A program made the translations under genes and the position numbers. Shown in pieces: positions 1-10,470 of a stretch of 64,000 nt of DNA. Source of the stretch: Chloranthus sessilifolius. Its lineage: Eukaryota; Streptophyta; Magnoliopsida; Chloranthales; Chloranthaceae. The stretch lies in the NCBI GenBank assembly GCA_021018995.1, contig CM037590.1, positions 100,317,097 to 100,381,096 on the forward strand. Direction: 5' to 3'. Below the pieces are notes generated by a model, which was not told the DNA's origin, did no database searches, and worked only from the letters and a program-made list of their open reading frames with translations. Positions within the stretch are counted from its first letter, which is position 1. Every line of letters starts with the position of its first letter.

Positions 1-91
1 AATATCAGAAAATGTTTACAAAGCGCCAATAAGTTGGCATACAAAATATACATGTACACAATACATGACTGATACAAAATAACTATACGAC

Positions 92-1649
92 TCAGGCAGT
101 CCCCTCGTCAGGCTGGTCGGGTGCTACGGGAGCTGGTGTGTCTGCTGGAGCTGACTGTGGCTGCGGTGGTGGAGACTGTGCTGGCTGAGTGGTCGGCTGT
201 GGCTGCGGCGTCTCGGTCGGCGGAGCGGATGTAGATGTGGAAGGAGCCGCGTCTGTAGTGGTGGGATGGAAGACGGGTCCTCTGTGGAAGGCGGTGCGTC
301 CAGCGGTCCACTCCTCCTCCTGGGCGAGGTAGCGGCGGTAGTCGGTAGGATAGATGTGGCGGAGGGTGTGAAATAGGAGGAAATCTATCCTCCGGTTCAT
401 CCTTTCGTTGTTGGCCTCCATGCGAGCCAACACGTCCTCGATGGTAGGACCGGGTGGAGCGGCGCGCCGGCGGTATGATGAGGTGGGTGTCGCGGGCGCG
501 GAGTGGGCAGGTGGTGTCAGTGAGGTTGTGGTGTGGGAGGGAACCCTCTCCACTGATAGCTCGGCGGGAATAGGGTGTGCTCCACCCACGGGTGGGTCCT
601 GCTGAGGTGGTGGGGGTGGTGGCGGTGTTACTGCTGCTGCGGCTGGAGCGGGACCCGGAGTTGGTAGGGTCCGCTTGAGCAGATTATAGCTACCGGTCCA
701 TGAAGACTTCGTAAACGTCTTCACGCGATCCGTAGCCCTCACCTCGTGAGGCGAGATGCTGTAGGAGGGCTCGTCGGAGTAGCACTCCAACATGCTCGAG
801 ATGAGCCGAGCATACGTCATCTTCTCCTTGGGCCGCATGTTGCCCTTCATCAGTTTTCCCTTGATGTACTTCATCCATTCCAGGATGACTAAAGTAGCAT
901 CAAACCATCGGCCACAGAAGGCCGCATAAAGTGCATGTTGCACTTTGTCCACGCGCTCGGTGTCGTGGCGCATCGGGTAAAGGTTGCACTTTATCACCGA
1001 GTCGAGCATCCACATATAGTGTGGAAGGTCAACCCTCTTAATGGAGGAGCCCGACCCCTTTTTACCATTGGTCATGCGGGTCATGACCTCCTCGAAGCGG
1101 GGGTCCTCCTCGAAGGGTGGGAATAGGGTAGTCTCTGGGGTAAAATCGAGGTAGCATTCGAGTACCTCGTGGATGTGACGACGAGTGATCGTGTATAGAC
1201 GACCCTCGATCTTGGTCAAAATGCAATCATCGGTAGGGCCATCAATTAGCCCTTGGTAAAACAGTCTAACCAATCTAGGGTAGTAAGAACCCCGGATTGG
1301 TTTGAGAAGGTTGCCGAGGCCGGCGTTATTGAGGTAGTTTCGAGCCCATTGGGTCTCGCCCGGCACATCGGGATCGGTGAATAGGGTAGGGTCGATGACG
1401 TACTCGACCTCAAAGGTCTTGGCCGCCCACCATTCGTTTGGTTGTATTACATTAGTGGGTGGTGGGGGCATGGGTGTGGACTTGTGGGAAGACTACAGAG
1501 ACGCTCGTCGAACCGGAGGTGGTCTCCGATGCCGACGGTGATGGAGTCCTCACCGGCGATGGGGTAGGTGGTGGTGGTGCGGCGTTCTTACGCCTAACCG
1601 GCAACTTAGAAGTCGCCTTCTTCGAAGATAATCGGGTTTTGGGCGGCAT
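92..1649 (-). pseudogene. Accessory ORF (plant-transposon domain protein), one frameshift
   Basis: Two overlapping frames (1452-1649 and 92-1471) make one gene of roughly 520 codons with a frameshift near 1455-1471. The N-terminus is basic (MPPKTRLSSKK, then a Pro/Ser run). The middle (NEWWAAKTF through RLVRLFYQ and beyond) resembles the domain databases call 'putative plant transposon protein' (Pfam PF20167, from memory). A Pro/Ala-rich linker follows, then a helical stretch (IEDVLARMEANNERMNRR) and a Pro/Thr/Gln-rich tail. Two homologues of the same layout occur at 20465-23285 and 51770-54455; all share the sequence LVRLFYQ/LVKLWYQ after a short hydrophobic motif. Biochemical function is unknown. 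It lies downstream of pol, separated from it by a word island and a TATA box, so it may have its own transcript. Confidence 0.75.
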
Positions 1650-1866
1650 TTTGGGTGAAATAGGACGAATCTAGGGTTTTTAACTAACTCAAATTGAAAG
1701 AAAAGCGGAAATCTAGGGTTTACCTTAAGTTTCGAAGGCGAATTCGGAAGCGAATCAACGGAAGATCCAAACCCTAGACCACTCGGTTGGCTGGAGAAGA
1801 AGGAGAAGATGAAACGCCCAAAATCCCAAGCAAGAAAATTTTTGAATGGGAAATGAAATCCCCAAT

Positions 1867-1880
1867 TTTATATATATAGG
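1867..1880 (-). promoter_or_regulatory. Candidate TATA box for the chromoviral accessory ORF
   Basis: Minus-strand CCTATATATATAAAA lies between the word island (ends at 1888) and the accessory ORF start (1649), about 220 bp before the ATG. Seen directly; promoter function is inferred. Confidence 0.45.
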
Positions 1881-1887
1881 CCTTGGC

Positions 1888-2536
1888 TCGATTAATCGAA
1901 ATTCTGTTTCGATTAATCGAAATTCAAAACTAGGTTAAGCCGCATAAAATCGATTAATCGATTTCCCAAATCGATCAATCGAAAGTTAAATTCGATTAAT
2001 CGAAAACATTTCGATTAATCGAAATCGCATCCGTTTAAAAATTTAAGTTTTTGAGCTCACTGGCGCGAGCCAGTCGATTATTCGAAATCCATTTCGATTA
2101 ATCAAAAATTCAAAATCGATTAATCAAAATTGTGTAGTAACTTCTATATTTCCAGAATTCATTAAGTATTCGATTAGTCGAAATCCATTTCGATTAATCA
2201 AAATTTCAAAATCGATTAATCGAAATTCACTTTGATTAATCGAAATCGTCTATCTGACTTCAATTTCTTCCAAGTCCCATAAGTAAATCGATTAATCGAG
2301 ATTCCAGTTCGATTAATCGAAATCCAATATCGATTAATCGATTCTCAAAATCGATTAGTCGATCCCAAATCGATTAATCGAGATTCCAACTCGATCAATC
2401 GAAATTTGCCTTCTATGTATATTCTAACTCTCCTTTCAATTTCCAGTCACTGGTACATGCCAGTCGACTAATCGAACAAAATCGATTAATCGAAATTCCA
2501 AATCGATTAATCGATTTGAAATTCGATTAATCGGTT
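1888..2536. repeat. Island of TCGATTAATCGA words upstream of the accessory ORF
   Basis: About 23 units of TCGATTAATCGA or one-base variants (ATTAGTCG, ATCAATCG, ATTATTCG) sit at irregular 20-40 bp spacing, separated by AAT/CCA-like filler. The word is a perfect palindrome, so the island reads the same on both strands. Two longer hairpins with ACTGG/CCAGT arms and 6-bp loops lie within it (2059-2074 and 2449-2464), each followed by CGA. The same word fills 9231-9893 in the LTR of this element. Spacing is too irregular for a simple tandem satellite. Confidence 0.9.
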
Positions 2537-2754
2537 TTGCCCAATTTCTGCAGAATTTCAATCTCTTTGTTTCTTTGATTTCTTTTGGTAGTTTATGACA
2601 TCAAGTGGTTCATGGTTCCATAAAAATACATACACTTGGTCATATATACACAAGAAGGAAAATATTCCTTTAATCATACAATCGAGCAAAATTTTCATCG
2701 AATTACAAGGATCGTGGAGATTCTACGAACACGTTCGTGGTTTACATTGAATTC

Positions 2755-4215
2755 TCACGTCGTTGGAAACAAGGCTGGATATTGTTCTTTCACATCGGCC
2801 TCTCGTTCCCAAGTAGCCTCTTCTTTAGGATGGTTGTTCCACCGAACAAGCACTAAGGGAATCACTTTAGTGCGCAGTACTTGTTCTTTTCGATCCAAGA
2901 TTTCCACTGGTTCCTCTATCATGCTCATGTCCTCACACATCTCTATAGGTTGCTTTCCTAATACATGAGACGGATCATTCACGTACTTCCTGAGCATCGA
3001 TATGTGGAAAACATTATGTACTCGATCAAACAGCGGTGGTAAACCAATGCGATATGCAACTTCACCTACTCGTCCCAAAATTTCAAATGGTCCAACATAA
3101 CGTGGACTTAACTTCCCTCTCTTGCCAAATCTCATTACACCTTTCATAGGTGATACTTTCACAAACACGTGCTCGCCCACCTTATAGTCGACACTAGTCC
3201 GCTTCATGTCGGCGTAACTTTTCTGTCTACTCTGTGCTGTCTTCAACCTTTCTCTGATAATTTGAACGACGGTAGCGTTATCTTCAAGTAGTTTTGGTCC
3301 TAACACAAACTTTTCACCTGTTTCCTCCCAATTGAGGGGTGACTTGCATCGTCGTCCATATAGAGCTTCATACGGTGCCATGCCAATGCTCGTTTGAAAA
3401 CTGTTATTATATGCGAACTCGAGCATCGGTAGATACTCATCCCAATATCCTTGCATATCAAGCATGCAAGCCCTGAGCATATCTTCTATTACTTGGTTCA
3501 CTCGCTCTGTCTGCCCATCAGTTTGAGGATGGAAAGCTGAACTAAAGTCTAGTCGTGTTCCCATTCCTTCTTGAAATTTCTTCCAAAACTTGGACGTATA
3601 TAGTGGATCACGATCTAAAACTATGCTGCTTGGAATCCCATGTAATCTTACAATCTCCTTCATGTATAGATCTGCCAGTCTTCCTGCTGTATATGTAGTA
3701 TTGTACGGCAAAAAGTGCACTGATTTGGTTAATCGGTCTACGACGACCCAAATGGCATTGTGTCTCTTGGCAGTACAGGGTAATCCAACAATGAAGTCCA
3801 TTGAGATCGATTCCCACTTCCATTCTGGTATTGGTAAAGGTTGCAATAGTCCAGCAGGATGTCTATGATCAACCTTCACTTGTTGACAAGTCAAACACCG
3901 TGACACGTACTCGGCCACGTCTTGCTTCAGTCCTCTCCACCAGTAGTTCTTTTTCAAATCTTGGTACATTTTGGTGCTACCGGGGTGGATAGCATAATTT
4001 GACTTATGGGCCTCATCAAGAATCGTTTGTCTTAGATCGGCATTGTCCGGAATGCAGAGACGGCCTTTAAACAACAAAGAACCATCTTCTTTTACTGAGA
4101 AGTCCGACCTAATGCCTTCACTCACGTCTTGATGAATCTTTGTTAATGTCGGATCTTTCATCTGTAGATCGTGGATATGCTCAAATATCACCGGCTTTCT
4201 TGATATGTTAGCCAA
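2755..4215 (-). CDS. Chromoviral integrase with C-terminal chromodomain-like region
   Basis: An open 486-codon frame with the integrase region of a gypsy polyprotein. Visible features: HHCC zinc-binding residues H70, H77, C107, C110; the DDE core at D140 (ISMDFIVGLP), D201 (VLDRDPLYTS) and E237 (GQTERVNQ); a GPY/F module near residue 375 (RYVGPFEILGRVGEVAYRIG); and a chromodomain-like tail at about 433-483 (EEPVEILDRKEQ, VRWNNHPKEEATWE). This combination is typical of Tekay/Del chromoviruses, whose chromodomains are thought to guide integration into heterochromatin. The start shown is only where the frame opens; the true polyprotein continues from RNase H. This is the best-preserved part of the element. 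Confidence 0.92.
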   Translation of the reverse strand: MANISRKPVIFEHIHDLQMKDPTLTKIHQDVSEGIRSDFSVKEDGSLLFKGRLCIPDNADLRQTILDEAHKSNYAIHPGSTKMYQDLKKNYWWRGLKQDVAEYVSRCLTCQQVKVDHRHPAGLLQPLPIPEWKWESISMDFIVGLPCTAKRHNAIWVVVDRLTKSVHFLPYNTTYTAGRLADLYMKEIVRLHGIPSSIVLDRDPLYTSKFWKKFQEGMGTRLDFSSAFHPQTDGQTERVNQVIEDMLRACMLDMQGYWDEYLPMLEFAYNNSFQTSIGMAPYEALYGRRCKSPLNWEETGEKFVLGPKLLEDNATVVQIIRERLKTAQSRQKSYADMKRTSVDYKVGEHVFVKVSPMKGVMRFGKRGKLSPRYVGPFEILGRVGEVAYRIGLPPLFDRVHNVFHISMLRKYVNDPSHVLGKQPIEMCEDMSMIEEPVEILDRKEQVLRTKVIPLVLVRWNNHPKEEATWEREADVKEQYPALFPTT

Positions 4216-4665
4216 AAGGATCCGGTGTCCTTTGACTCAATATTAGCATCATAGAATGCCGTGTCTTCCAAAAATTTCCATGCATTCCCAAAATCAAAGA
4301 AGCTAATCGAAATGAACCTTTCCGACTCAATGCATCGGCTACTACATTCGCCTTGCGGGATGGTATTGTATGGAGCAATCATAATCCTTGAGAATTCCAT
4401 CCACTGCCTTGTCTCATGTTGAGCTCTTTACGTAAAGCAGATATCGGAGGCTCTTATGATCGGTGAAAATTTCAAAGTCTCACCATACAAGTAATGTCTC
4501 CAAATCTTGATAAAAATGTGCTAGCTCCAAGTCATGCGTCGCGTAATTTTTTTCGTGTTCTTTCTGCTGTCTTGATCCGTAAGCTACCACCTTCTTGTGT
4601 TGGTTGAGTACACATCCAAGGCCATTGTATGACGCGCGTCATCAGTACAGCGTATCCTCCATCGC
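4216..4665 (-). pseudogene. Decayed RNase H segment of the chromoviral pol
   Basis: Between the end of the RT frame (4666) and the INT frame (4215), minus-strand fragments in several frames still read as RNase H: a GYAV-like start, KVVAYGS, a DLELA stretch, FTDHKS and QYHP. Small deletions and stops break it repeatedly. RNase H removes RNA from the RNA:DNA hybrid during reverse transcription, so this damage alone would make the copy dependent on others. Confidence 0.7.
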
Positions 4666-6126
4666 TCAAGTGAGTCTCATTTTGAGTTCTTGAAAACTCT
4701 TCTCGCATGCCTCACTCCACTCAAACCTTGAATCTTTTCGTGTCAGCTTTGTGAGAGGTCCTGATATCTTTGAAAACCCCTCGACGAAACGTCGATAATA
4801 GCCTACTAAGCCCAGAAAACTTCGGACATCGGTCACTGTCCTTGGTTGCTCCCATTTAACTACTGCTTCTATCTTTGCTTGATCCACAGTGACACCATGC
4901 TTTGAGACAACATGTCCCAAAAAGCTAACCTCTTCCAACCAAAACTCACCCTTGCTGAGTTTGGCGTACAATTGGTGTTCACGTAGCGTCTGTAGAGCAA
5001 TCCTCAAATGTTCTTCTTGCTCCGTCTTGGATTTGGAGTATATCAGTATATCATCAACAAACACTACGACGCAGGAGTCCAAGTGTGGTTTAAACACTCG
5101 GTTCATTAGATCCATAAACGACGCCGGAGCATTCGTCAATCCAAACGGCATCACAAGGAATTCATAGTGTCCATACCGTGTCCGAAAAGCTGTCTTCTGA
5201 ATGTCCTCAGCTTTGACTCGCAACTGATGATACCCAGATCTCAGGTCGATCTTAGAAAAATACCTTGCTCCTTGCAGTTGGTCGAATAGATCGTCTATTC
5301 TAGGCAAAGGGTAGCGGTTCTTCACAGTGAGTTTGTTTAATTGTCGATAGTCAATGCATAGCCGCATTGACCCATCCTTTTTCTTGACAAACAAGACCGG
5401 TGCTCCCCATGGAGGCACGCTCGGTCTAACAAACCCCTTGTCCATAAGCTCTTGTAGTTGTTCCTTCAACTCCTTTAACTCAGCGGGAGCCATTCTATAA
5501 GGTGCTTTCGAAATAGGCTCCGTTCCTGGTGCTAAGTCAATGGCGAATTCTACTTCTCTTTCTGGAGGTAATCCAGGCAATTCCTCTGGAAACACGTCAG
5601 CGAAGTCTCGCACAACTGCTATCTCAGAAATGACATTCTTTTCTTCCTTGTCCTCCTTTAAGAAAGCCAAGTATCCACTGCAACCCTTTCTGATCATTTT
5701 CTCGGCCCTTACTGCCGAGATCAGTGGCACAGATGACGACCTCACTCCTTGAAACCGAAATGCTCTTCTTGTGTTGGGTCTGAAAATGACTACCTTATTC
5801 TTACAATCGACGATTGCACAATGCTGCGCCAACCAGTCCATGCCAAGGATCACATCAAACCCTTGCATATCTAACAGTATCAACTTTGCTTCCAATTCAT
5901 GCACCTCTAAGTCTCGAATTGCTACAATGATGGATTTGCAAGCTAACTCCGTGTCTACTAACTCTCCAGTCGGAATAGACACAGATAGGACGAAATCCAA
6001 CGTCTCTGGAACAATCTTCATCTTCTTGGCGAAACGTGGAGTGACGAATGAGTGGGTAGACCCTGGGTCTATCAACACTCGAGCGTCATATCCACCGAAG
6101 CATCCTTTTTCATATATATTTAGAGT
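4666..6126 (-). CDS. Chromoviral protease and reverse transcriptase
   Basis: The open frame runs from 6153 to 4666, but homology starts at about 6126, just after the intron-like segment. The aspartic protease motif is [11 protein letters not shown] (residues 27-36 of the open frame), with Pro where most relatives have Ser or Thr. A typical linker follows ([16 protein letters not shown]), then [12 protein letters not shown]303 in [10 protein letters not shown], the PFGLTNAP motif and the catalytic [10 protein letters not shown] (D367, D368). RT ends with the usual [11 protein letters not shown] region and stops at 4666 where RNase H should continue. It reads in frame with gag only if 6129-6303 is removed. 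Confidence 0.9.
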   Translation of the reverse strand, partial: TLNIYEKGCFGGYDARVLIDPGSTHSFVTPRFAKKMKIVPETLDFVLSVSIPTGELVDTELACKSIIVAIRDLEVHELEAKLILLDMQGFDVILGMDWLAQHCAIVDCKNKVVIFRPNTRRAFRFQGVRSSSVPLISAVRAEKMIRKGCSGYLAFLKEDKEEKNVISEIAVVRDFADVFPEELPGLPPEREVEFAIDLAPGTEPISKAPYRMAPAELKELKEQLQELMDKGFVRPSVPPWGAPVLFVKKKDGSMRLCIDYRQLNKLTVKNRYPLPRIDDLFDQLQGARYFSKIDLRSGYHQLRVKAEDIQKTAFRTRYGHYEFLVMPFGLTNAPASFMDLMNRVFKPHLDSCVVVFVDDILIYSKSKTEQEEHLRIALQTLREHQLYAKLSKGEFWLEEVSFLGHVVSKHGVTVDQAKIEAVVKWEQPRTVTDVRSFLGLVGYYRRFVEGFSKISGPLTKLTRKDSRFEWSEACEKSFQELKMRLT

Positions 6127-6128
6127 AC

Positions 6129-6303
6129 CTATTTTATACATACATACATACATACAATAATTTACACATCAATTTAAACTCTTAATTCACATACAGCTTT
6201 TTGTATTAGGAAAAAAAATCTATATAATTTCCAATGCATGCTCCTTCTCTATTTAAAATTTTGATGAAATGAAAACTTTCTTTAATTTTTAAAAGGGTCT
6301 CAC
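6129..6303 (-). other. 175-bp intron-like segment at the gag-PR boundary
   Basis: Minus-strand sequence with a strong donor (AAG|GTGAGA at 6304/6303) and acceptor (AAATAG|GTACT at 6129/6128), very A/T rich like plant introns and with no similarity to polyprotein. Length 175 is not a multiple of 3, so unspliced RNA puts gag and PR in different frames. Removal joins codons for DVI, a TAA stop, then GTLN in one frame, matching the usual chromoviral DVxxGTL junction. AGGT occurs at both edges, so an insertion that duplicated AGGT is an alternative origin. Splicing is inferred only. Confidence 0.55.
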
Positions 6304-6304
6304 C

Positions 6305-7682
6305 TTATATGACGTCATGCACGTTCCCTGCTTCCTGAGCAGTGACTGCATAGGCTCTCCCCTGAACGATCGGCTTCCTTGCTTGAATTGGTCGTGGTGC
6401 TGCAACTGAAACCGTCTTTCTCTTATCCGTCTCGGGGCAATCCTTGATCAAGTGGCCCACCTTGCCACATCGGAAACAACCCCTAGTTCCCATTCTACAA
6501 TCCACCGTCCTATGAGGCTTGCCACACTTTGCGCAAGTCTCCCGAGGTGCGGAAGAAACGACGAGAACCCCTGTGGACAAAGGGCGCCAGATGAACATGG
6601 CAGGCTCTCATAGCGAAAAAGGTCTCCGACGCAAGTAATGGAAACCTCTGGTGTTGTTGTTCGCGGTCTTTCCAAACCCTTGAACTGTGGTCTCTGATTC
6701 TGGGCTACGAACCTCGGCTTCTTGTTCACCGGTTCGTAGGCCCTCGTCCTTCCTTGTTCATTTCCTCCTCTCTATTGTTCCCTCTGTCTATATCTATTCG
6801 TATTCTCTTCCTCTACAACCAACGCCTTACTCATGACCTCTTCATAGGTCCTCAGCTGAAATGGAGCTACGCCTCCCCTAACCTCAGGCTTCAAACCTTG
6901 CTGAAACCTCTTGGACTTCATCACTTGATGACGTGAATCCGGAGCAAAACGGGCAAGCCGTAGAAACTCTACCCCATATTCTCTCACTGTCATCCTCCCT
7001 TGTACTAACTGTAGGAATTGTATTTCTAGTTGGTTCCTCACCACTTCTGGAAAATATTGGTTGTTGAACTCCTCAACAAACTCCTCCCAAGTCCAAGGCA
7101 ACTCTGGGGTCTCCTGAGCCCGAGTCCGTATCACGGACTTCCACCAAGGCCCAGCCTCCCCATCCAACATGTAAGCTGCCCATCTCACACTCTCATCTTC
7201 CGTGCAAGTTAGCATGCTAAAGACATTTTCCATCTCCATTAGCCAATTCTCAGCGGCCATTGTGTCTGCCTGCCAGAAAATGAAGGAGGTCTCATCCTCC
7301 TAAACTCTGTAAAAGATGAGGGCACAGGCAATGCAGGTCCTACAGGTGGTGTAGGTGGCTGCTGTTCTCTTGATGCATGAGCTGCAAAGGATGCGGCTTG
7401 CTGTGCCATGGCAGCTGCCATAGTCTCCATAGTGTGCATCAACCTTTGTCACTCTTCTCTGTCCTCTTGTCTTTCTCTCAATCTTTCTTGTTCTCTTAGA
7501 TCTTGATCTTGATGATCTCGATCTTCTTCATCCCGTTGTCTACTACTACTACCCCCTGGGGCCTCAGTACCTCCTAAAGGCACTCTATTAGTAGGAGAGA
7601 TGTAATCATCTCCACTACGTAGACTCCTCTGCTGGCCTCCCCTTGGTCGGCCTCTTCCTCTAGATGACATTTGCGGCTGCAT
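6305..7682 (-). pseudogene. Chromoviral gag with two CCHC knuckles, broken
   Basis: The pieces are 7449-7682 (start MQPQMSSRGRGRPRGG), 7239-7442 (same frame, after an in-frame stop), 6772-7260 (shifted frame, the retrotransposon gag domain with WLMEMENVF, GPWWKSV, FVEEFNNQYFP, EYGVEFLRLARF), 6448-6729 (same frame after a stop) and 6305-6598 (shifted again). The last piece carries CAKCGKPHRTVDC and CFRCGKVGHLIKDC, two nucleocapsid zinc knuckles. Gag packages the RNA in virus-like particles. At least two stops and two frameshifts make it a pseudogene. It ends in TAA directly before the intron-like segment. Confidence 0.85.
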
Positions 7683-7758
7683 TTGAAACTAAAGTTTCGT
7701 TAGCAGAAGCCCCTATGTTCTGACGAAAGAACCCTTGTCAGAATTGCTAAAAGAAAAT

Positions 7759-7772
7759 CGCTTTGATACCAA
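7759..7772 (-). other. Primer binding site, tRNA-iMet type
   Basis: Minus-strand TGGTATCAAAGCG one base inside the LTR end. It matches the 3' end of plant initiator tRNA-Met (TGGTATCAGAGC) apart from one base, the normal primer for chromoviruses. It fixes the LTR boundary at 7774 and the minus orientation. Confidence 0.85.
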
Positions 7773-7773
7773 C

Positions 7774-10470
7774 TGTGACAGCCTGGATTTCGGCACCCCG
7801 AAACTCATGCCATCAGCACGATCATCTTGACCGTGCCCTTTAGCTAAGCACGGAACACTGGAATATCAAGCATCAAAAAGTATAATAACGAAATTGCGGA
7901 ATTTAAATCTATATTAATCAACTCTCCAAAAGACAGTTCTACCCTCATGCCTCTGCATGAATGGAGAACCGATCCGAACCATCGATGATAGAAATCATCA
8001 CGGATGGTTCGTCCCAAAAGAATAATCCCAACTCCTTATATACATGGTTTTAAACAAAATCAAGGCTTGACATACCAAGCCGTACAAAATCCCTCTAAAA
8101 GCCCTCAAAGTGGCACAACGGAGTCCTCTAGAAGAAGTCCTCAGGAGGTGACTCCAATTCTTCGCCGGCCGCAAGGTCCGACTCGCAGGGATCAGCGTCT
8201 CCTGAAGCCTCGGCAGCTGCTAGTAGTGGACCTGCGACGTATAGTCTATAGGGTGAGCTACATCCTAGCTCAATAGGGAACAAACACGGTTGAACATATA
8301 AATTATAACTCACATATATTCCATGATATGCCATGCATGATGTGTCTATGCAGTTATTGATGAAAACAGTTAAAAGCATTTCATTTTACTGTTCATTACT
8401 TATGTTTTCATTTATTCATGAATGATGCTGAAAAGGCCTAAAGCAAAACTTAAACTTTCAACTTAAGTAATCCCCGAGCAATATAGCATCGAGCCCCGAT
8501 GAGATACCCTTCATCGTCATCTATATAGAGCTTTTAACGTATTCCACAGGAATACAAATATAGTACCAAGCCCCTTTCCACAGGGATTGGTGGCGGGTTT
8601 CACTTGTCTCAAATCAACACCCTGGGTGTACTTACTATGTCGGATAAGCCTCACGGCCTACGGTTTTTTTCGCCAGATCGGGTCACGGATATCCCGCCGT
8701 GTCGGGTCGTGGATATCCACGTCACCTATCAAACCTCAAATAACAAAAATATCGGTGCCTTACATATAGTTATTCACCGTGTAAGTGTGCTATCTTATAT
8801 CAGTTAGGCCCTATCAAACATGATTCAATCATTGGATACATCCTTAGGATGTATCCATTTACTTGCATCACACCTGATGCTCTCATCTCTTTACTTCTTC
8901 ATCCCTTGGGGATGGCTCATCATGATTACTCTTATGGATGTCACACACACACACTTTTCACAAATTCTTAAGAAATAAACATTTGAATTGAATTCTATAT
9001 CACTACATACATGCTCTTGTAAAATAAAGTACATGTTCAAGGTGTTCCCTACCTCAAGTCTTCATTTGATCATTGCATCAAGGTCCCACGTGGCTCCTTG
9101 TACACTAGTCCACACGTACCACCTATGGTACCACATAACAGGTGAAACACATCCCAAAGGATGCAATAAAGAAGGTCTAAGACCCTCCAAGAATCTTAAA
9201 GTCAAACTCCAAGGTCAACATAAATTTTCTCAGTCGATTAATCGAACTCCAAAATCGATTAATCGAATCTGATTCGATTAATCGATTTCCAAAATCCATT
9301 AATCGAAAGTCAATATCGATTAATCGATTCTCAAATCGATTAATCGAGATTTTCATTCGATTAATCGAAATGAATTCGATTAATCGAAATTCTCTGTTTC
9401 GCAAAGTCGATTCTCAATTCGAGTAGTCGAGTTTTCATTCGATTAATCGAATCCTAATTCGATTAATCGAAATTCTCAGTTTCGCAAAGTCTTCTCAATT
9501 CGAGTAGTCGAGTTTTCATTCGATTAATCGAATCCTAATTCGATTAATCGAAATTCTCGGGCCATAAAGTCGATTCTCGATTCGGTAGTCGAGTTCTTAA
9601 AATCGATTATTCGATCCCAAATCGATTAATCCAAAATTGAAATCGATTAATGGAAATCCCATTTCGATTAGTCGATTTCCTCAAGTCCTTTCCTCCAACC
9701 CCCGGGTCCTTTGGAGGTTCCAATGATTAATCGATACCCAAATCGATCAATCGAAATCCCAGGTCGATTAATCAAACTCCAATTCGATTAATCGAAATCG
9801 GGGTCTTCTGACCTTTCAACTTCCTGGCCAATTTCGATTAATCGAAACCCAATTTCGATTAATCGAAACCCAATTTCGATTAATCGAAATTGTCAGATTC
9901 AGCCCCTTTCGAGCTGTTCTTCTCAATCTTCTTCCATACTTTTTCCTCTATTTTTCTAAGCCATTATCCTATGATTCTAACCATTTTCAACTACAACTTA
10001 GCCTCTATGATCTATGTATTTTATTCACAAAAATTTTTACCTTGAATCAATCTCAAATTGATTTCAAATCAAATGGTTGGAAGGCTAGGGTCCCAGCTTT
10101 GCTTTTAGCGGATCCCTCGCGTTGAATCCGACATTTATTGCTCGAATCTCCCTTCCTCAACTAGCATTTACTCCTCTCTTTACTTCCTCTCTCTCTCTCT
10201 TCTTTACTTCTCTCTCAACCACCAAAAACACACATTTAGGGTTATTAAACCCTTTTATCCCTTTCCTCACTTGTGTGTTGAGCACCTACACAGCGATAGG
10301 TGTATGCGACTTCACATTTACAACACACACCACGTGGGCATTCAATTTATCACATCCCATCCGTTCATCACACCTCATGCTAACTATTGGACTTTCATTT
10401 GGTCAAACCTATGACCGATCGGGCACGGATCCTGAGGTTATAGTTTAGCGTGATTTTTCGGGCTATTACA
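7774..10470 (-). repeat. 5' LTR of the chromovirus (2697 bp)
   Basis: On the minus strand it begins TGTAATAGCCCGAAAAATC (10470) and ends GGCTGTCACA (7774), the usual TGT...ACA ends of Tekay LTRs. It contains a 26-unit TCGATTAATCGA island (9231-9893). Inside that, a block of about 78 bp is duplicated in tandem (about 9404-9480 and 9483-9560). A region with repeated ATCGGG/GGATATCC-like text lies at 8640-8740. The matching 3' LTR lies outside the window. Right flank at 10471 is GCTGT; the left copy of any target duplication cannot be seen. Confidence 0.85.
9231..9893. repeat. Island of TCGATTAATCGA words inside the chromoviral LTR
   Basis: About 26 units of the same palindromic word as at 1888-2536, with variants such as TTCGAGTAGTCGA. 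Irregular 20-35 bp spacing. On the minus strand the island lies in the upstream half of the LTR, where plant LTR promoters usually sit. Confidence 0.9.

Larger units (their letters stand above)
1..10470 (-). mobile_element. Tekay/Del-type chromovirus, left end outside window
   Basis: A Ty3/gypsy element on the minus strand. Seen in order: 5' LTR (7774-10470), primer site for tRNA-iMet, gag with two zinc knuckles, PR, RT, decayed RNase H, INT with a C-terminal chromodomain-like region, then an unusual 3' extension with a word island and an accessory ORF. The 3' LTR is not in the window. The right edge (plus-strand ...CTATTACA at 10470) abuts an Athila-type LTR at a point where two other copies of that LTR read on without interruption, so the element inserted into that LTR. 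gag and RNase H are broken, so it is not autonomous now. The 3' extension could instead be a separate insertion, but no LTR terminus lies between pol and the extension, and both share the same island word. Confidence 0.85.

Noticed and set aside
1888..2536. CRISPR-like array or centromeric satellite
   Set aside because: Spacing is irregular, filler is short and not unique spacer-like, and the words occur inside a retroelement of a plant nuclear genome.
2636..2968. Plus-strand ORF of 110 codons
   Set aside because: It is the opposite-strand shadow of the integrase frame and has no protein-like features.
5771..6160. Plus-strand ORF of 129 codons
   Set aside because: Shadow of the protease-RT frame on the minus strand.
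10122..10448. Plus-strand ORF of 108 codons in the chromoviral LTR
   Set aside because: Low-complexity T/C-rich LTR sequence near the LTR edge; no homology seen.
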